In this document: piece by piece, positions 4,740-7,269 of the stretch
How positions within the stretch are numbered: position 1 is the stretch's first letter
How the letters are laid out: each line of letters begins with the position of its first letter
Source: Xanthobacteraceae bacterium
GTDB taxonomy: Bacteria; Pseudomonadota; Alphaproteobacteria; Rhizobiales; Xanthobacteraceae
Length of the DNA stretch: 7,269 nt
Assembly: GCA_030037185.1 (NCBI GenBank)
Contig: JASHRR010000447.1
Location: forward strand, 1-7,269
Reading direction: 5' to 3'
Notes under the pieces: generated by a model
Database searches by the model: none
Told to the model about the DNA's origin: nothing
Seen by the model: only the letters and a program-made list of their open reading frames with translations
Program-made: the position numbers and the translations under genes

Positions 4740-5504
4740 TTGACCTCATTACTCGTCGATTCGCGTGCGCGCCGACCGGTCGACGGCATCGCACTGTTGC
4801 TGGGCCATCCGGTGTTCGGTGGTCTCCCGCCGGCGCAAATCAAGCAGCTCTGCTCGTTGGCCCGCGCACGCCGCGTCGTGAGCGGCTCCACGCTGTTCGT
4901 TAAGGGCGATCCTGGCACCGCTCTGTTCGCCGTGGTGAGCGGAATCATGAAGATCACGGTGCCGTCCGTCGACGGACGTGAGGCGACCTTCAATCTGCTC
5001 CATGCAGGCGACATTTTTGGCGAGATCGCGCTGCTCGATGGTCAGCCCCGCACTGCCGACGCGATCGCGGCCACTGACTGCGAGCTGATGGTGATCGAGC
5101 GCCGCGACTTCCTTGACCTCGTGCGTAATGAGCCGAAGGTCGCCATGAAGCTTATCGAGCTCCTGTGCGCCCGGTTGCGGGTGGCGGGCGCCCGCATGGA
5201 GGAGGTCGTTTTTCTCAACTTGCGGGCCCGCCTCGCGCGCCTCCTGCTGCGACTTCTCGAGGAGAACGCGGCGGCGGCAGATAAAAATAAGTTGGCCATC
5301 ACACAGCAAGAAATCAGCGGGATGCTCGGGACGACACGCGAGAGCGTCAACAAGCACCTTCAAATTTGGGCGAGGCGTGGGGTGATCGCGCTCAAGCGCG
5401 GCACCATCTTGGTGCTGGCGCCAAAGGGGCTCGCGGCCCTCGTGACTGGCGATGATGATGGCAATGGCACCGATTTTTGGAGGCCCGGAACGAAACGCAA
5501 ATAG
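4740..5504 (+). CDS. Crp/Fnr-family transcriptional regulator, 254 aa
   Basis: This is a DNA-binding regulator controlled by a cyclic nucleotide. Residues about 24-120 form the ligand-binding beta-roll: KGDPGTALFAVVSG (55-68) and FGEIALLDGQPRTA (93-106), where Glu95, Arg104 and Thr105 correspond to the ribose- and phosphate-contacting residues of CRP. That favours cAMP or a similar nucleotide. There is no N-terminal iron-sulfur cysteine cluster as in FNR. A long dimerisation helix follows (about 131-150). The C-terminal winged helix (187-225) contains QEISGMLGTTRESVNKHL; Arg200, Glu201 and Lys205 align with CRP Arg180, Glu181 and Arg185. The start is a TTG with GAGAAGGG (4725-4732) 7 nt upstream; an in-frame stop at 4674 and no other usual start codon between leave TTG as the best choice. 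It is monocistronic. It is the obvious candidate to bind the three TGTGA-N6-TCACA sites. Related rhizobial regulators such as Clr can prefer other sequences, so this needs testing. Confidence 0.9.
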   Translation: MTSLLVDSRARRPVDGIALLLGHPVFGGLPPAQIKQLCSLARARRVVSGSTLFVKGDPGTALFAVVSGIMKITVPSVDGREATFNLLHAGDIFGEIALLDGQPRTADAIAATDCELMVIERRDFLDLVRNEPKVAMKLIELLCARLRVAGARMEEVVFLNLRARLARLLLRLLEENAAAADKNKLAITQQEISGMLGTTRESVNKHLQIWARRGVIALKRGTILVLAPKGLAALVTGDDDGNGTDFWRPGTKRK

Positions 5505-5591
5505 CGGTGCCGGCTAAAAGGTCCGAATTTCTCCCACGCCTATTGTTTGGACGACTCTACAGACGACTCCATCGGGCAGGTTGAGCGCAGT

Positions 5592-5619
5592 GGCAGGTCC
5601 CGGCTAATCGGGATTTGCC
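5592..5619 (+). terminator. 11-bp hairpin downstream of the Crp-family gene
   Basis: The arms 5592-5602 and 5609-5619 pair over 11 bp, including two G-U pairs, around the loop GCTAAT. As the G-U pairs become A-C mismatches on the other strand, plus-strand RNA is favoured. It is 87 nt after the stop and lacks a T-tract, so a role as transcript end is only possible. Confidence 0.35.
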
Positions 5620-5643
5620 GAGGCCAGATTATGCTTTGCGATC

Positions 5644-5684
5644 CGGGCAGGAAGCCATGAAGCAAGCTTGCGCCTCCCTGCCCG
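5644..5684. repeat. inverted repeat with inner palindrome
   Basis: CGGGCAGG (5644-5651) and CCTGCCCG (5677-5684) form an 8-bp perfect inverted repeat enclosing GCAAGCTTGC. It lies in the gap between the Crp-family gene and the UbiD remnant. From here to about 5905 I see no gene; frames at 5709-5924 (+) and 5540-5938 (-) are not recognisable. Confidence 0.35.
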
Positions 5685-5905
5685 CGAGCTTCACCTTTAT
5701 GCGCGCGTGTGGTTCTCGTGATCGTGTGGATCGGCGTTTCTACGTCACGCAACCTCGCGCAAAATGTGGGAGCATTCAGCGCCTTCCCAAGCGCTCGGCG
5801 CCTAAATGTGTTCGTGAACGGAGTAGGGGCCGTCTCAGTCAAGATCTCGACAAGCACCACGCGGTCGGCCAAGGTCAAGCTTCCTGTGATCGGGCATTCT
5901 GCCTC

Positions 5906-6448
5906 GGGTCGGACGGGACGGTGATGTTGAAGCCGCATTTGTCCTTGCTCCTCAGCATAAGGCGCCGACAGCCGACATTGCTGCGCTGTGTCACTGGATC
6001 GGGGACGAAGTCGATTCCGGACGAGATATAGGCCGCGCCGTCGTATTCATGCCGGATGTGGAAGGGAGCTTCTTGAGATCGACATTGTCGCCGCTGACGA
6101 CGACCTCGTGCACCGGCGCGTCCTTCGATGAAACAACGAAGGTGTTTTGTGGATTGGCGAGTTGCCGCAGATATTCATCACGCATCTGGGCTTCGCTGAC
6201 GCCGAAGGCCGCGGCGAGCCAGTGCGGCGTCCCACTGACAGCGGCAGCACTTCGTGCTGCTCAGGCCCAATTTTGCGGAATAGTAGCGCCTTTGAAGTCG
6301 CGTCGACGAACCCGCTCATCTCTGCCAGCGCGACCGGTTCATCGTGAATCTCGACCGCATCCATGTCGATGAAGCGCTTCACAAAGCGGCGCAGCCGAAA
6401 CTTATCGAAGTCCCCCGCGATACGGCAGCTCCCAACAACCTGATCCAT
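5906..6448 (-). pseudogene. UbiD-family decarboxylase, frameshifted N-terminal remnant
   Basis: Three successive frames rebuild the N-terminal third of a UbiD-type prenylated-FMN decarboxylase. Frame one (6448 to about 6235) gives FRLRRFVKRFIDMDAVEIHDEPVALAEM and LLFRKIGPEQHEV. A shift near 6222-6250 leads to GTPHWLAAAFGVSEAQM, then EYLRQLANPQNTF and APVHEVVVSGDNVDLKKLP. One missing C at 6064-6065 shifts to FHIRHEYDGAAYISSGIDF, then DPVTQRSNVGCRRLML and ITVPSDPR. Similarity stops near 5906, so roughly the last 300 residues, including the catalytic Glu residues of the family, are missing. UbiD enzymes (about 450-500 aa) decarboxylate aromatic or unsaturated acids with prenyl-FMN. This copy cannot be functional. 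The adjacent TRAP binding protein suggests that it once belonged to a cluster for uptake and breakdown of an organic acid. Confidence 0.85.
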
Positions 6449-6690
6449 CGTTGTTATCGTGTCGGCTCATCCGCTCGCCTGCGCTTCAAGAGAGGATGGA
6501 GGCAACCAGCGCGATCGCCGCGAAGAATAATTCATCGCATGACGGCATTCTCTCATCAATGCCTGGGCGAACCACTCGGGTTTATCCGCAAAGCCACGAA
6601 CGAAAATTTCAATGAGATGCACGGGAGCAACGCGTCCGCGAGGGTGGCGACATGCCCGGATGACGGCACGACCCAACTTCGGTCGATGTC

Positions 6691-7269
6691 TCAAAGGCTA
6701 CGCTTAACCGCTGAACGCAAGAGGTCCCAAAGCGACTTTAAGTCCGGTTTGAGCTTGACAATGTCGTCGCCAATGGTGCTCGTTCTCGCGATCATTTCGC
6801 CTTTGTCGGCAGCCGACAGCACATCCAACTTCCCGCCCTTTTCCACCCATATTTTGCGCTGTCGCACCAAGAAATCGGTTACCCACGGATTCACTTCTGT
6901 GCTGACTTCCTGGGCCGTGGCCAGCACCATAGTCTGAAGGTCAGTCGGCAATGTTTCGAACCATCGCTTGCTAAGAGCTATGAGGGCGAAGACGTAAGCT
7001 TGGGCTGTCTCATTATACCGCGCCACCTCATGGTAACCGAGTGCGCTAAAGACCCCCAGTCCGCCGAGTGCACCATCTATGGTTCCCTGCTGCAGTGCCG
7101 GCAAGACGTCGGCAAGCGACATTGGCACGCCAGTGCCGCCGAGCCGAATGATCTGCTCGGTCTGAAACGGCGAAGCGAATACTCTAATCTTCTTACCCTT
7201 AAGGTCCGCGAGCGTGCGGAAGGGGGCGCGCATAGCAAACCCCTGCGGCGCGCCGAGGATGAGGCCAGC
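6691..7269 (-). CDS. TRAP transporter substrate-binding protein (DctP type), 5'-truncated by window edge
   Basis: The visible 192 residues are the C-terminal part; the gene runs in from beyond 7269 and the frame is open to the edge. The protein is the periplasmic receptor of a tripartite ATP-independent transporter, which hands an organic acid to the DctQM membrane subunits. Signature elements are LADLKGKKIRV (fragment residues 20-30), where the Arg normally clamps the substrate carboxylate, and GVPMSLADVLPALQQGTIDGALG, the conserved P-x9-LQxGxxDG block. The long C-terminal helices follow (LSKRWFETLPTDLQ and beyond). Family members are about 320-350 aa, so roughly 140 residues including the signal peptide lie outside. 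No dctQ or dctM is recognisable downstream. The 240 bp between its stop and the UbiD remnant hold only short frames, one starting TTG within the stop codon overlap (6467-6694). The substrate cannot be told from sequence. Confidence 0.88.
   Translation of the reverse strand, partial: AGLILGAPQGFAMRAPFRTLADLKGKKIRVFASPFQTEQIIRLGGTGVPMSLADVLPALQQGTIDGALGGLGVFSALGYHEVARYNETAQAYVFALIALSKRWFETLPTDLQTMVLATAQEVSTEVNPWVTDFLVRQRKIWVEKGGKLDVLSAADKGEMIARTSTIGDDIVKLKPDLKSLWDLLRSAVKRSL

Noticed and set aside
4749..5363. Minus-strand 204-aa ORF
   Set aside because: Antisense to the clearly conserved Crp-family coding sequence.
6467..6694. Minus-strand 75-aa ORF starting TTG within the stop region of the TRAP gene
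   Set aside because: The overlap suggests coupling, but the rare start, absent RBS and unrecognised protein do not support a gene; it is not a DctQ permease because it lacks membrane helices.
6344..6937. Plus-strand 197-aa ORF
   Set aside because: It runs antisense across the UbiD remnant and the TRAP binding protein, with no family pattern of its own.

Overview
The window looks like an accessory, partly eroded stretch of an alphaproteobacterial chromosome, most likely Bradyrhizobium or a close relative. This is inferred from three things: a cytidylate-kinase-like protein with a C-terminal BON-like segment, tiny exported proteins of types I associate with that genus, and a Crp protein with a TRESVNKHL recognition helix. 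No rRNA, tRNA, CRISPR array or intact mobile element was seen. Coding density is low, and decayed genes sit between the intact ones.

Layout. At 132-401 (-) is a small exported protein. At 1147-1338 (+) and 1452-1673 (+) are two more small exported proteins, separated by a 13-bp hairpin. From 1674 to 2430 there is no confident gene, but there is a 35-bp direct repeat and a structured palindromic element. At 2431-3456 (-) is a 341-aa cytidylate-kinase-like protein, preceded by a 20-codon leader ORF (3481-3543). From 3762 to about 4270 no gene is recognised. About 4270-4580 (+) holds the frameshifted C-terminal remnant of an IS4-type transposase. At 4740-5504 (+) is an intact Crp/Fnr-family regulator with a TTG start. 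About 5906-6448 (-) is a UbiD-family decarboxylase remnant broken by two frameshifts and truncated at its C-terminus. From 6691 to the right edge (-) is the C-terminal part of a TRAP-transporter substrate-binding protein.

How it may work together. Three perfect CRP-type operators (TGTGA-N6-TCACA) lie at 484-499, 1058-1073 and 3625-3640. Each has a -10-like hexamer whose centre is exactly 32 bp from the operator centre, the geometry of a class II CRP-activated promoter. They precede the 132-401 gene, the 1147/1452 gene pair and the leader/kinase-like gene. Two of the promoters are copies of one roughly 200-bp segment. The Crp-family protein encoded at 4740 keeps the cyclic-nucleotide pocket motif and an R-E-x-x-x-K reading head compatible with TGTGA. 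A local cAMP-responsive mini-regulon of small exported proteins plus a kinase-like protein is therefore the main hypothesis. The right-hand end (UbiD remnant plus TRAP binding protein) looks like the wreck of a separate catabolic or uptake cluster.
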